From Methylobacter sp. S3L5C (GTDB taxonomy: Bacteria > Pseudomonadota > Gammaproteobacteria > Methylococcales > Methylomonadaceae): a DNA stretch of 64,000 nt. The position numbers were made by a program, and so were the translations under genes. Positions 19,370 through 28,014 of this stretch are shown here, in pieces. The notes under the pieces were generated by a model. It searched no databases, had not been told where the DNA came from, and worked only from the letters and a program-made list of their open reading frames with translations. The stretch is taken from contig NZ_CP076024.1 of the NCBI RefSeq assembly GCF_022788635.1, positions 3,410,001 through 3,474,000 on the forward strand, read 5' to 3'. Within the stretch, counting starts at the first letter, position 1; the number at the start of each line of letters is the position of its first letter.

Positions 19370-20545
19370 TTATTTACTGCAAATTCTTATTTCATCATTG
19401 CCACTGACACCATACGGCAATAGTGCCATACTCAAATCCAGCATCGCGACACCATTAGAGTCAGAATACTTGGGGGCCGATAACTGCACTTTCGGGCAGG
19501 TAAAGCCAACGATATTACCGGCCGTTTGGCCGTGCTTAATAGCAAAGGCACCGGTGGTACTATCTTTAACAGCCGTCCACCAATCTTTGGTCGCAATAAG
19601 GCCCGCCTCCAATGAAATAGACCCGGAAGGCTTTCTGTCAGTAATCAATACCGACTCAGAGCCGAGTGTTTGACGGTAAGTGACGGTATTAGCGATATCA
19701 AAACTTAACTTTTCAATCGCTGCGCCGTTATAGCCCAGCAAATGGATATCGGTCGTATTGGCTGTTGATACCGGTATAGGTGTTTGCCAGCCTGTAAAAT
19801 CCGAACTAGGAACCGCTTGCGGACTGTCGGTAATAGTGCCCAGCAAACCGTCAAATTTCCATTTCATTTTTGGAATGGCTTTAGGTGACAAATCAAAACT
19901 CATCGTGCCGCGAGCGCCCAGCAATACATGTCGAACACCATCAAGATTGAAATAAATGGTTGCCGAAGTGTTAGGCTGTCCAGATCCAAAATTGCTATTG
20001 GGCAGGTAGATAACATTGGGGCTAATTGAAAAAGGCGATGATGCGGTTACCGCTGCTTTCAATGGTTTACTAAGGGTTGCTATTTTAGTGGATGCAACGT
20101 ACTTAATAATCTCATACTGTGCTGGCAGCGCATTAAAAGAAATAGACATGCCGGTATAAATATCATCTGTTGCTCCCACTGATAATGTAACTGTCGTCGT
20201 GTCAATTGCGCCAATAGCCGTAGTTGTTCCGACGATAGCAGTAGGGGTAATATTTTCTGAAAAATTCGACGCTTTTAATAGCGATCCCCATTCTGGCGCG
20301 GTTGCTGCCGTTCCGGATCCCGCAACTTCAGTTTCAAACGATACTGAAGCATAGCCTTCTACACGAATAGAGCCGGAATTACCAAAATAGGGCCGGATAA
20401 AGTCGCGCTCGACTGATGAGCCTTCCAATGGTGAAATATCCAGCGCGGTACAAAGCACCGCGTCAGCAATAGCAGGCGCTGAATCAGTGCTGTATGCAGC
20501 TTCCAGCTTAATGAGAATAAGCCGCTTTTTTTGTGATAATGCCAT
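19370..20545 (-). CDS. major tail tube protein
   Basis: A 391-residue phage structural protein (MALSQKKRLILIKLEAAYS ... NDEIRICSK) like the tail tube proteins of transposable siphophages. Residues about 95-170 (TAIVGTTTAIGAIDTT...) look like an inserted Ig-like beta domain, with the tube fold around it. The next gene downstream is the G chaperone. It is separated from gp38 only by an overlapping stop/start (20545). Confidence 0.8.
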   Translation of the reverse strand: MALSQKKRLILIKLEAAYSTDSAPAIADAVLCTALDISPLEGSSVERDFIRPYFGNSGSIRVEGYASVSFETEVAGSGTAATAPEWGSLLKASNFSENITPTAIVGTTTAIGAIDTTTVTLSVGATDDIYTGMSISFNALPAQYEIIKYVASTKIATLSKPLKAAVTASSPFSISPNVIYLPNSNFGSGQPNTSATIYFNLDGVRHVLLGARGTMSFDLSPKAIPKMKWKFDGLLGTITDSPQAVPSSDFTGWQTPIPVSTANTTDIHLLGYNGAAIEKLSFDIANTVTYRQTLGSESVLITDRKPSGSISLEAGLIATKDWWTAVKDSTTGAFAIKHGQTAGNIVGFTCPKVQLSAPKYSDSNGVAMLDLSMALLPYGVSGNDEIRICSK

Positions 20546-20709
20546 TAGACGGCCTCGTTAGTGGGTGATTTGGTGGCTTTTGCAACAGAAACCTTTGCAG
20601 CGGCAGCTTTAGCGGCTTGCTCGGCTTGGTATTGCTCCAGCGGGATTCTGATCCCTAAGTCGGGATCAACAATAAATGTCCCCGCGTGTCCAGTGTATTG
20701 ATCTTGCAT
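20545..20709 (-). CDS. small gp38-like phage protein
   Basis: A 54-residue protein (MQDQYTGHAGTFIVDPDLGI..., then an Ala/Lys-rich tail). The start at 20709 follows an AGGAGT motif and is preferred over a longer in-frame extension that only overlaps gp37. Its position between gp37 and the tube matches the small gp38 proteins of Mu-like phages. Function unknown. Confidence 0.6.
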   Translation of the reverse strand: MQDQYTGHAGTFIVDPDLGIRIPLEQYQAEQAAKAAAAKVSVAKATKSPTNEAV

Positions 20710-20711
20710 AA

Positions 20712-21155
20712 TTAAACTCCTGACCGGATAAATTGATGGGTTATAAAAGACTCTTTCCAGATAAAAAAGCCGTTGGCGAAAGAGACCAGCGCGCCACCAC
20801 TGTATTCCAAGGGATCGGCACTGGCATCGGGACACCAGCCCAGCAAGGCCGACTTAACGCTGTCTTGCAATAGATAACTGGCATCTGCTGCGTCACCTCC
20901 ACGTGCATCACGGACATTACGAACGGCAATCAATATGGCAAATGACACTGCCAAGCGCTGCATGGTGGCACCAATCAAGTCACTTTCAGTCGCCGTTACA
21001 CGCTCATGAAAGATATAACAACCGGCATCGCTTAAGCGTCCCGCCATAACATTGGTTAAATCAGCGGCACCGGCCACTTCTTTAAAGGCCGGTATTTGTG
21101 TCCGAATACGAGCTTCGATAAGGGGGCGTAAATTAGTAGCCACTTTCACGCCCAA
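20712..21155 (-). CDS. gp37-like protein (DUF1834)
   Basis: A 147-residue protein (MGVKVATNLRPLIEARIRTQ ... ESFITHQFIRSGV) of the Mu gp37/DUF1834 type, thought to act at the head-tail junction. Its start overlaps the end of gp36 by 23 bp, a common packing in these head-completion genes. Confidence 0.8.
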   Translation of the reverse strand: MGVKVATNLRPLIEARIRTQIPAFKEVAGAADLTNVMAGRLSDAGCYIFHERVTATESDLIGATMQRLAVSFAILIAVRNVRDARGGDAADASYLLQDSVKSALLGWCPDASADPLEYSGGALVSFANGFFIWKESFITHQFIRSGV

Positions 21156-21543
21156 AGAGTGAAGCGCTTGAAGTAAAGCTGGCTGACTGTGTTGTCACCG
21201 CATCGGCAATGCCAGCAATGTCGGGCGCAATAGCCACCTTCCCCTGTCCAACCAGCTTTAAATAAGCAATCGCCTGAGAATAAAGAAACTCAACTTTCTC
21301 GATTTTCTGATCTTCATATAAATAATACCGGGTAATATCGCAGGCAATCCGCACCAGATTGGCAGGTATGTTGGTCAGCGGCAGATAAGCGACTAAATAG
21401 CCGTTAATTTCTGCTGTGGCATCACCGATCGCTTGGTCAAGTACCGTGGTATTAATAGTGCCGACATTATCCCGATCAGTGAGATGGATTATTTCCCGCT
21501 CACCGTAGCGATTGATTAAGTCTTGTTGGGTGCAGTAGGTCAT
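21133..21543 (-). CDS. gp36-like head completion protein (DUF1320)
   Basis: A 136-residue protein starting MTYCTQQDLINRYGEREI, with the DUF1320 signature (tDrd...D.aIadAtaeIdgYL, here LDQAIGDATAEINGYLVAYL). Family members are head-tail connector proteins. The C-terminus overlaps gp37. It is preceded by about 125 bp without a gene, after the SGNH accessory gene. Confidence 0.85.
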   Translation of the reverse strand: MTYCTQQDLINRYGEREIIHLTDRDNVGTINTTVLDQAIGDATAEINGYLVAYLPLTNIPANLVRIACDITRYYLYEDQKIEKVEFLYSQAIAYLKLVGQGKVAIAPDIAGIADAVTTQSASFTSSASLFGRESGY

Positions 21544-21669
21544 ATCATATTTTCACTGATTTAAAGTCACATCACCAGACCGCACCGACCATGGCGCATT
21601 ACCACGCGATGAGTGTTTGGGTTTGGGTTTGGGTTGTCATGTTAATATCTGTTTTGGTCTTGTGGATTA

Positions 21670-23283
21670 TTACAGTTTATTTATAAAATCTGCAAACAAC
21701 CCACCCAGGTAAGTTGTACAATCAAGATTCCAGTGAGTATTGTTATCCTGATCGTAAATAGCTTTAATGCCAACACCATTTGGATTGCTAATATAAGTTG
21801 CAATGTCAAAAACAGGTAGACCTAACGATTTTATAAAATCGTTATAAGAAGCAGCCATAGCTTGCTCACCAGCAGTTAGATAACTGTTTAACGGTTGTGT
21901 ACCTAAAATTATCTGTATATTATTGTCGCAACACTTATTAATAATATTTAAGGTTTGCTGTTTGCCCAAGTTAAAAGCTGGAATTGACCCTTTAACGTTA
22001 TTAATGCTCCACGTTTGCCACAATAAAAAACTAGGCTTTTGGGCGATTACGTAATTTACAGTGTTATTGTAATATTCCGTTTGTGTCCTACTTGCTTGAG
22101 CACAATTCCATGCTGTCACATTCCTATTCTTATTGCTTGCTAGTTTTGCGCCTAGACTAGCAAAACTAAGACCACCTAACACCTGCGCTGTAACATTAGA
22201 TACACCAGCGTCCCCTTGCAGTCCTGCATAAGTGCTGTCTCCGCAAATTGCTACGTCAACCGCATTTTTTTTGTAAAAAAACTTTATAGTTGGAATGGCA
22301 ACAAATATACCACTGGATGTATCGGTAGGAACATAAGCTACAGTGGTTGCATTTGTTGTTCCATCGGTTGCGCCTGATGTATTCTTAATCTCCCGCCCTG
22401 TACTGGTATTAAAAACACCAGTACCATTTGGATTTATTGAAATCATTCTCCAAATTGTCGCTCCATTTCTAACCCTTATATGTACTAGCGGATTAGCGTC
22501 AAGCACATCTGTGCGCGGTATAGATTCTAAATAAATAATATCAGATACCAATTGCCCAGGGATAGGTCTGACTGTACCAGAATCAGTAGCGGCTGGTATT
22601 TCACCTGTAGTTAGCCCATTAAATGTAATTGGTACAAAAGACATACCCAAGCCACTATGCCCATTTGTAGGTATTGCACATGCTGTAGCTGCTAGAATGG
22701 GCTGTACAGCCGCAGTATCATAATTTTCTAGGATTATTTGAATACCAAAAAAACCACCCATTGCATCACGCTGTTCTACCCATGTTCTATTTGCATAGGT
22801 TGATGCACCAGCATGGGCAAACACTTTATCTATTGCCGAGCGTTTTGATTTACCACCAGCCTCAGCCCCCTCCAAAAACATCCTTTTTCCGATCCTCTCC
22901 GCACCAGAATTGGACAGTTCCGCTATGGATGTACGTGGGGTAATTGTTTCCGTACCCGCATACGCCTTTTCCGGTATCGAAAACCCCGCCGAACTCCCGG
23001 CCGAATAATTCCCCCGCGCATCAAATGCTCTAACAGATATACTATGCGTACCAGCCGGAATGCCCGACAAGTTAATTATTGTCGTATTGCTACGTCCCAC
23101 CTCATTTACCGCACCATTCAAAAATGCTGCATAGCCAATTACACCAACAGCATCCGTCGAGGCTGCGACAGTAACGGTTGCTGTTCCGTTTTCCAGCGCA
23201 TTGGTAATGACTGGCGTACCAGGTGCTGTGGGTGCAGCTGTATCGGGCGCCGGGTAAGTACCATTAAATGGAGCAGTAGCCAT
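21670..23283 (-). CDS. fibronectin-like plus SGNH-hydrolase accessory protein
   Basis: A 537-residue protein. Residues about 15-110 form an FN3/Ig-like module (VTVAASTDAVGVIGYAAFLN ... AGTHSISVRAFDARGNYS). The C-terminal half looks like an SGNH/GDSL hydrolase: nucleophile motif G348-D-S, a WQTWSINN segment, and a DxxxxxHWN motif with H517. Such enzymes deacetylate or cleave surface glycans. No signal peptide is seen. It sits between gp35 and gp36, where Mu-like phages have no such gene, and its DNA seems more AT-rich than the neighbours, so it is probably an acquired accessory gene. It could decorate the capsid or modify a host glycan. Confidence 0.65.
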   Translation of the reverse strand: MATAPFNGTYPAPDTAAPTAPGTPVITNALENGTATVTVAASTDAVGVIGYAAFLNGAVNEVGRSNTTIINLSGIPAGTHSISVRAFDARGNYSAGSSAGFSIPEKAYAGTETITPRTSIAELSNSGAERIGKRMFLEGAEAGGKSKRSAIDKVFAHAGASTYANRTWVEQRDAMGGFFGIQIILENYDTAAVQPILAATACAIPTNGHSGLGMSFVPITFNGLTTGEIPAATDSGTVRPIPGQLVSDIIYLESIPRTDVLDANPLVHIRVRNGATIWRMISINPNGTGVFNTSTGREIKNTSGATDGTTNATTVAYVPTDTSSGIFVAIPTIKFFYKKNAVDVAICGDSTYAGLQGDAGVSNVTAQVLGGLSFASLGAKLASNKNRNVTAWNCAQASRTQTEYYNNTVNYVIAQKPSFLLWQTWSINNVKGSIPAFNLGKQQTLNIINKCCDNNIQIILGTQPLNSYLTAGEQAMAASYNDFIKSLGLPVFDIATYISNPNGVGIKAIYDQDNNTHWNLDCTTYLGGLFADFINKL

Positions 23284-23285
23284 AA

Positions 23286-23489
23286 TTATTCCTTGGTTTT
23301 TCTAATAGGCTTACTGGTTGCTTTGATAGCCTCATCAGTGACTATCTCAACAATCAACATTGGCTCGGCTTGCAATACAGCCAGCTCGTCTGCCGTGAAG
23401 TGCTCATCTGAGTATTCCACCGGAATACTTGAATGAGCAGTCCCACAGCGCCGAAAACCATCTGCCCTTGACGTGATTATGACAGCCAT
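23286..23489 (-). CDS. gp35-like protein (HI1506 type)
   Basis: A 67-residue protein (MAVIITSRADGFRRCGTAHS ... EAIKATSKPIRKTKE). Its place after the major head protein and its basic C-terminal tail resemble the small HI1506/gp35 proteins of Mu-like prophages. It lies 3 bp after the head gene's stop. Function unknown. Confidence 0.7.
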   Translation of the reverse strand: MAVIITSRADGFRRCGTAHSSIPVEYSDEHFTADELAVLQAEPMLIVEIVTDEAIKATSKPIRKTKE

Positions 23490-23492
23490 AAA

Positions 23493-24386
23493 TCAGCCTA
23501 AAGCCGGAACAATGACCAGCTCTACCGAGTTGTACCAGGGGTTAGTTGTGCCGCCGATATTTTCCAGCCTAATCAACTGGCGAGCTGCTGCTTCGTTGGA
23601 AGGTCCAACCAACAGATGGGTCGGCATAACATTCATGCTACTGCCATCCGGTTTGCGCTGGGTGCCGATAGCGACACGAGCAGCCGCGTAAGCGGCGACA
23701 TCAAGGGCAGTCTTGCCCATATACGCCAACTGATGAAAGCCAAAGCCCACGTTATAACGCGCATCTGCGCCGTACATAAATTGGCGCTTTAAAAACACAT
23801 TGTCGTCAGTTTCTCTGTCCAAATTGACAAACTTCACGTCTTGACGTTTTTGCATGACTAACGGCTTCATGTAAGTGCGAGACAAGTCCATCAGAAACCA
23901 GGGCGCCGCCGCACCAGCCGCATAGTTGCTATAAACCGCTTCAACACCGGCAGCATCATAACCAACGTGATCAGTATCAAAAAAATACTGCCCATCAAGA
24001 CCGATAGTTGAATTACCCAGCAATAGTGATGACCACACCAGCGTATCGCCATGCTGGGCTGCTACCTCACCTTGCATGGCAAAGCGATTTCGATACAAGC
24101 CAAGCTGGTCATCTTCAATATCATTGCGATCAACACCGATGGTGTGCTCCCAATTTTTATTGATCAACTGGTAATTAGTCGCTTCAAGGTTATGGATAAC
24201 CCTGTCACCAACCCACTCACGCATACCCGGCAAATCCCGCATCCACCCATAGTTTTCAATTTTTGCAGTAGACTGCACTTCCATGGCAACTAAAGGCCAT
24301 TGCGGCTTGACCGACTCAATACCTTGTAAAAACGCAGCCTGAAAGCCTTGTCCCAGGGCACGTAAAACACCTTGTGTAATTTGCAT
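23493..24386 (-). CDS. major head subunit (Mu gpT-like)
   Basis: A 297-residue capsid protein (MQITQGVLRALGQGFQAAFL ... VELVIVPALG) with gpT family features: an MREWVGDRVIHNLE stretch, YFDTDHV, and HLLVGPSNEAAARQL near the C-terminus. It is encoded after the protease and a small decoration-like protein, as in Mu-type head modules. It is intact. Confidence 0.9.
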   Translation of the reverse strand: MQITQGVLRALGQGFQAAFLQGIESVKPQWPLVAMEVQSTAKIENYGWMRDLPGMREWVGDRVIHNLEATNYQLINKNWEHTIGVDRNDIEDDQLGLYRNRFAMQGEVAAQHGDTLVWSSLLLGNSTIGLDGQYFFDTDHVGYDAAGVEAVYSNYAAGAAAPWFLMDLSRTYMKPLVMQKRQDVKFVNLDRETDDNVFLKRQFMYGADARYNVGFGFHQLAYMGKTALDVAAYAAARVAIGTQRKPDGSSMNVMPTHLLVGPSNEAAARQLIRLENIGGTTNPWYNSVELVIVPALG

Positions 24387-24402
24387 GATGATCCTTAATT
24401 AA

Positions 24403-24819
24403 TTAAACGCCCAAACCGAGCAATACCCAAACGCCGGCCGATTCAACAGCAACGATTTTACCGGCACGAGAGCGGGTAGATGTGCCGCTGGTTTTAGCGA
24501 CAGTTTGATCGTCAACCAGGTAACAATCCGAACCAACATCAGCCTGGGCAATCAAATCGGTTGATGCTGAATTGCCAAACAAGAAGGTTCCGCGACCTAC
24601 GCGCGCCTTAATCGCCCCTGCACCACCCGCTGAATTGTCAGCCGTATCTTCAAAGCGGCCAATGGCAATCAGTCCGGTTGCTGTTGTTGCGGGAGCTGCA
24701 TAGCCACCACTTAAAACAGCCAGTCCACCCTGCAGGCATTTAACGGCGGCTTTTACAGGAAACTCGCCGATATCACCGGTGCGCTGTTTGGTATTTCTTT
24801 CTACTACTAATGCGGTCAT
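24403..24819 (-). CDS. probable capsid decoration/cement protein
   Basis: A 138-residue beta-rich protein (MTALVVERNTKQRTGDIGEF ... VWVLLGLGV) with many Gly/Ala/Thr and a DUF2190-like look. Its position between protease and major head protein suggests a capsid-stabilising protein. The assignment is from position and composition. Confidence 0.6.
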   Translation of the reverse strand: MTALVVERNTKQRTGDIGEFPVKAAVKCLQGGLAVLSGGYAAPATTATGLIAIGRFEDTADNSAGGAGAIKARVGRGTFLFGNSASTDLIAQADVGSDCYLVDDQTVAKTSGTSTRSRAGKIVAVESAGVWVLLGLGV

Positions 24820-25887
24820 TTATTCGCTCCGGTATTTAATCATTTGCTCATCGGTTAAGCCGAGCTGTGACGCTACAGCCTGCTCATCGACAGAAAGTGC
24901 AGCGGTGAGCGTGTCTTCTGGCGCCTTACCTTTGGTTTGCATACCAGACAAGGCAGCAATGGGTTGTGCCGAGCCCAGATAAGCCGATAACGATTCCAGG
25001 TTAGATTCACCTAACTTTTGTGCCCAGCCTTTTTGCGCAGCCAGCAAGCGCCCATCAGCCAGCGCCGGTTCAATCAGCTTATTTATCTTGTCAGCGTTAA
25101 CGACAACGGATAGTGCGGCAAAATCAGCTTGCAATGCCGTCATCACCTCAACTGAGACAAATAAAGCAGGATCTGGCGTTTGTGCAGACAGTGCTGTCAA
25201 CTGATCAGTCTTGGCGGCCAAGAAAGCCGATAGTCCGGTTGTTGTCCCCTCCGGCGTGGAAATAGCGACTTTCAGCTTATCCAGTTCCGCAAGGATTTCG
25301 TCGAGCGTTGCCAGGGTGGGCAGGTTGAGCATATAGCGCAACCGCTCCAATAGTTCATCTTGATCCATAATCGAGCCTTGTAGTGATAAATCAAAGTGTG
25401 CCGCAGCCAGATCGGTTAGGCCGTCCAGTGCGGGGTAATTTACGAGTGCCGCCATTAGCAGGCCGGTAATTTCGCCGGTGCTTGGGTTGTATTTCAAGAC
25501 GGGAGAGATATAGCGGTATTCTTTGGCCTCAATTGCGGCTTTCGCTGATTCATTCCAGCCCACATCAGTCGCGTAAAGCCCATCATCAGGCCGCCAAGAC
25601 AACGCAGAAAACCACCCGGCTGCCGGTGCTTTTTGGCCATTGGTTTTGCTGTGTAAGGTTTGGTGGTCGTAATCAATAAGATACTCGTCAGCTTGTTGCG
25701 CTGACGCACTTAACAGGGCGCTAGCGTTGGCCTCGGTCATCACCCAACCTGACAAGCCCAATGGCCTTCCGTCTTTGGCGCGAAATCTACCGGCCGGCAA
25801 TAACCTAAATTCAGTCGGCGCAGTACCGCTTAGCTCGATTAATTGAGCAGAAAGAGCAATGGTTTCGGTATTGGGTGTTTTTTTCAT
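24820..25887 (-). CDS. Mu gpI-like head protease/scaffold
   Basis: A 355-residue protein of the Mu-like prophage I family. The N-terminal half carries the protease domain (DYDHQTLHS ... KAAIEAKEYRYISPVL), and the C-terminal half is helical and charged like an internal scaffold. In Mu the gene also contains the scaffold protein gpZ as an in-frame internal product, and an internal ATG (25368, MDQDELLERL) could serve that purpose here. It lies one base upstream of the decoration gene. Confidence 0.85.
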   Translation of the reverse strand: MKKTPNTETIALSAQLIELSGTAPTEFRLLPAGRFRAKDGRPLGLSGWVMTEANASALLSASAQQADEYLIDYDHQTLHSKTNGQKAPAAGWFSALSWRPDDGLYATDVGWNESAKAAIEAKEYRYISPVLKYNPSTGEITGLLMAALVNYPALDGLTDLAAAHFDLSLQGSIMDQDELLERLRYMLNLPTLATLDEILAELDKLKVAISTPEGTTTGLSAFLAAKTDQLTALSAQTPDPALFVSVEVMTALQADFAALSVVVNADKINKLIEPALADGRLLAAQKGWAQKLGESNLESLSAYLGSAQPIAALSGMQTKGKAPEDTLTAALSVDEQAVASQLGLTDEQMIKYRSE

Positions 25888-26065
25888 GGCTGTAGAATAA
25901 AACAGCCGGGGAGTTTTTAGCTTAGGGAGGTGTTCGTAATCAACTATAAGCCCATAGCATGTGATTAGTCGCTTTAAAATAGCGCTAAAACTGCATTTAA
26001 CGCCTATTTAACGGGGGTAAAAACAAAAAGTCTGATACTGATATAGATAGCAATAAAAGTAGGGC
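25888..26065. other. short gap between gp31 and the protease gene
   Basis: 178 bp with stops in all frames and no clear terminator or palindrome. It may contain the late promoter or processing site for the head operon, but no motif is convincing. Confidence 0.3.
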
Positions 26066-26518
26066 TTAAAACGTAGATTCCAAGTGGTCGCGAATAATGG
26101 CCAATATGGCTGATTCATCCTCGGTCGATATCCCTAAAAACGGCCGAGCAGGAATATCACCCCATAGATGAGGAAATTCGGCGGTGGCGCCACCGAACTG
26201 TTGCATGGCAGCGTATTCCATCGGACTACCAATTTGCACACTATCATTGCCCAGCAACTGATAATTAATAGTATCGCCCAGGATACCTCTATCAGTTAAT
26301 GGCCGGTCGCCCTGCTTATCGCCTAACAAAGTAGATAATACCGAATTGAGCGCCCAGCGCTCACCATCCGGACCGGTTGTTGTTACAAAGCGTTTTTTGG
26401 TTGATTCGCTTAACGTCTCGCCGATCTCTTTAAGTGCCGGGCGCAAATTAGTGACCGAGCTTTGCAGGTTGCGCAAAGCGGCCATGATAGCTTGGTCATT
26501 GATAGTGATATCAATCAT
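26066..26518 (-). CDS. virion morphogenesis protein (Mu gp31/gpG-like)
   Basis: A 150-residue protein of the phage_tail_S/virion morphogenesis family: SSVTNLRPALKEIGETLSES near the N-terminus and IPARPFLGIS near the C-terminus, a hallmark of this family. It follows gp30 but is separated from it by a 166-bp stretch with a strongly structured element. Confidence 0.85.
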   Translation of the reverse strand: MIDITINDQAIMAALRNLQSSVTNLRPALKEIGETLSESTKKRFVTTTGPDGERWALNSVLSTLLGDKQGDRPLTDRGILGDTINYQLLGNDSVQIGSPMEYAAMQQFGGATAEFPHLWGDIPARPFLGISTEDESAILAIIRDHLESTF

Positions 26519-26593
26519 GACTGTACATACTGTAGATCAGGTATAAATCAGGGGTTTTCATCGTTTATTGTTTAGCCTATACTGATTATTAAT

Positions 26594-26680
26594 CGAAGGT
26601 GACGACCGGAAAATCGGCGTCCGGTCAACTGGCGGGGTATACCAACCAGGGATAGAGGAACTGCCGACCTCTCACCTTCG
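26594..26680. ncRNA. candidate structured RNA: junction of hairpins with kissing loops
   Basis: An 87-nt element in the gp30-gp31 gap. A closing stem of 9 bp (26594-26602 with 26672-26680, CGAAGGTGA/TCACCTTCG) encloses three hairpins: a perfect 7-bp stem (604-610/620-626, GACCGGA/TCCGGTC), a weaker one (629-632/646-649, CTGG/CCAG) and GAGG/CCTC (655-658/668-671). The loops of the first and third contain TCGGC (614-618) and GCCGA (663-667), which can pair. Either strand could fold; the phage operon would transcribe the minus strand. It matches no ribozyme or riboswitch core I know. A DNA cruciform is an alternative. Confidence 0.5.
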
Positions 26681-26684
26681 AGCC

Positions 26685-27956
26685 TCAATTTAAGGGGATA
26701 TATCTGCGCCTATCCTGCAACGCATTAACATTTATTTTAAACGTAGAACGAGCGAGATTAAGCTGCGCCTTCATTTTCCCCTGCAAAAAATCCATCTCTA
26801 ATACAATCTTTATATCACGCGAATCAGTTAGCCCGGGCAATACATACAAAAGATTTCCCGTATCACTATCTAGCAACACGCGTGGATTATCGGCCAAGGC
26901 AGAGGGCATCGACTTCCACTCATCAACGCTTAGGGCGTCGCCATCGCGACTATGGCGGTCAGCCTTTTTACCAACCAACAACCTGTCTTCGGTATAAATT
27001 TCAGCAGTGATCGGTACCTTACCTTGTTTGGCGAGACCACTTAAAACACCGGAATCCATCCACCCCATTAGCTGCGCCGAGTTTTTTGACACGCCATCCG
27101 CTAAAGTAATATCTACCCACGCCGAAAAGCTTGCGTCTATCTCTGCCAACAATACCGGCTTTAATAAACTCATCATCGCCGCACCCACGGGCGCAGGCAA
27201 GCGGATTAGCTTGTCATCAATCAGGCTCTTAAAAGACTGGGTAACCGATGCTCCCGGCGCATAGTCCCACCCGTAATCAACACCCTGCGGCAAGGTATGC
27301 ACTGTGCCATTCCGGTCAGTCTTAGTATAGGTTCCGTCATCCGGTGCCGGATGCCCCTTATACTCGGTGGCTCGTACTGCCGTTATTCGGCACCGGCAAC
27401 CAAAGCCATTCGGGGCAAAATGCGCCTGCCACCACGGATCGTCATACCTCAATACCGTGCCATTCCAGCTTTGATGTAATGGCCGTGGGTGCGCCACCGT
27501 GTCATTGTGGATATACTTCCAGTAAGGCCGTGACTGCAATAACTCAGGGTCGGTCAATTGCGCATAGCGCCCAGCCGCATAACTGGCGCGCATGTTGGTG
27601 TTGTAAATCACCCTCGCTCGCCAATCCCGACCCGTCACGGTATCACTGCCGGTCCAGCCTTCCCAACCATGCTTCTTGACGATGCTTTCAAATTCTTGCT
27701 TAAACGCGCCTATCGACTTGCCGTCAGCGACCGCTTTATTAATCGCGTCATGAAAATCCGTTAATAAATCCGCCTTGGCTGCACCAGCAACTATAAATGC
27801 CCGATCATGCGCACTACTTCGAATATCGTCCCAGTGCGCCGTTGGCAGGTTCAGCTTTTGCTTTAAAAAATCGACCTGTTCCTGGAACGGCCGGTTAAAT
27901 TTGCCATCGCCCCGCGCGTTAAATGCCAGTTGGGTAGGCGATAGATTTAGCGGCAT
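26685..27956 (-). CDS. phage head morphogenesis protein (Mu gp30/MuF-like)
   Basis: A 423-residue minor head protein with the SPP1 gp7/MuF domain in its first about 220 residues. WRARVIYNTNMRASYAAGRY and the downstream Cys-rich PNGFGCRCRI motif are typical. The C-terminal part (about 300-423) resembles barnase-EndoU-colicin-type or phage-toxin additions seen on MuF proteins (RHSRDGDALSVDEWKSMP ... LLYVLPGL), but no catalytic set can be fixed by eye. It starts 58 bp after the portal stop, with a REP palindrome between. Confidence 0.85.
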   Translation of the reverse strand: MPLNLSPTQLAFNARGDGKFNRPFQEQVDFLKQKLNLPTAHWDDIRSSAHDRAFIVAGAAKADLLTDFHDAINKAVADGKSIGAFKQEFESIVKKHGWEGWTGSDTVTGRDWRARVIYNTNMRASYAAGRYAQLTDPELLQSRPYWKYIHNDTVAHPRPLHQSWNGTVLRYDDPWWQAHFAPNGFGCRCRITAVRATEYKGHPAPDDGTYTKTDRNGTVHTLPQGVDYGWDYAPGASVTQSFKSLIDDKLIRLPAPVGAAMMSLLKPVLLAEIDASFSAWVDITLADGVSKNSAQLMGWMDSGVLSGLAKQGKVPITAEIYTEDRLLVGKKADRHSRDGDALSVDEWKSMPSALADNPRVLLDSDTGNLLYVLPGLTDSRDIKIVLEMDFLQGKMKAQLNLARSTFKINVNALQDRRRYIPLN

Positions 27957-27984
27957 AACAACCTACAGATGCGATTAATCACCG

Positions 27985-28011
27985 TACAGACGCGATTAAT
28001 CGCGTCTCTAC
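27985..28011. repeat. REP-like palindrome between portal and gp30
   Basis: The core GACGCGATTAATCGCGTC (27989-28006) is a perfect 18-bp palindrome, flanked by TACA and TCTAC as in the copies at 28264 and 41056. A diverged half copy (GATGCGATTAATCACC) lies just to its left at 27968-27983. Confidence 0.8.
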
Positions 28012-28014
28012 CCT

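Noticed and set aside
23044-23436. 130-codon plus-strand frame antisense to gp35 and the SGNH gene
   Set aside because: Low-complexity Cys/Ser-rich reading of antisense sequence; no support.
26594-26680. Known small ribozyme (hairpin, hammerhead, twister, HDV) in the structured element
   Set aside because: None of the conserved core strings of these ribozymes can be placed in the right stems; it is kept only as an unnamed RNA candidate.
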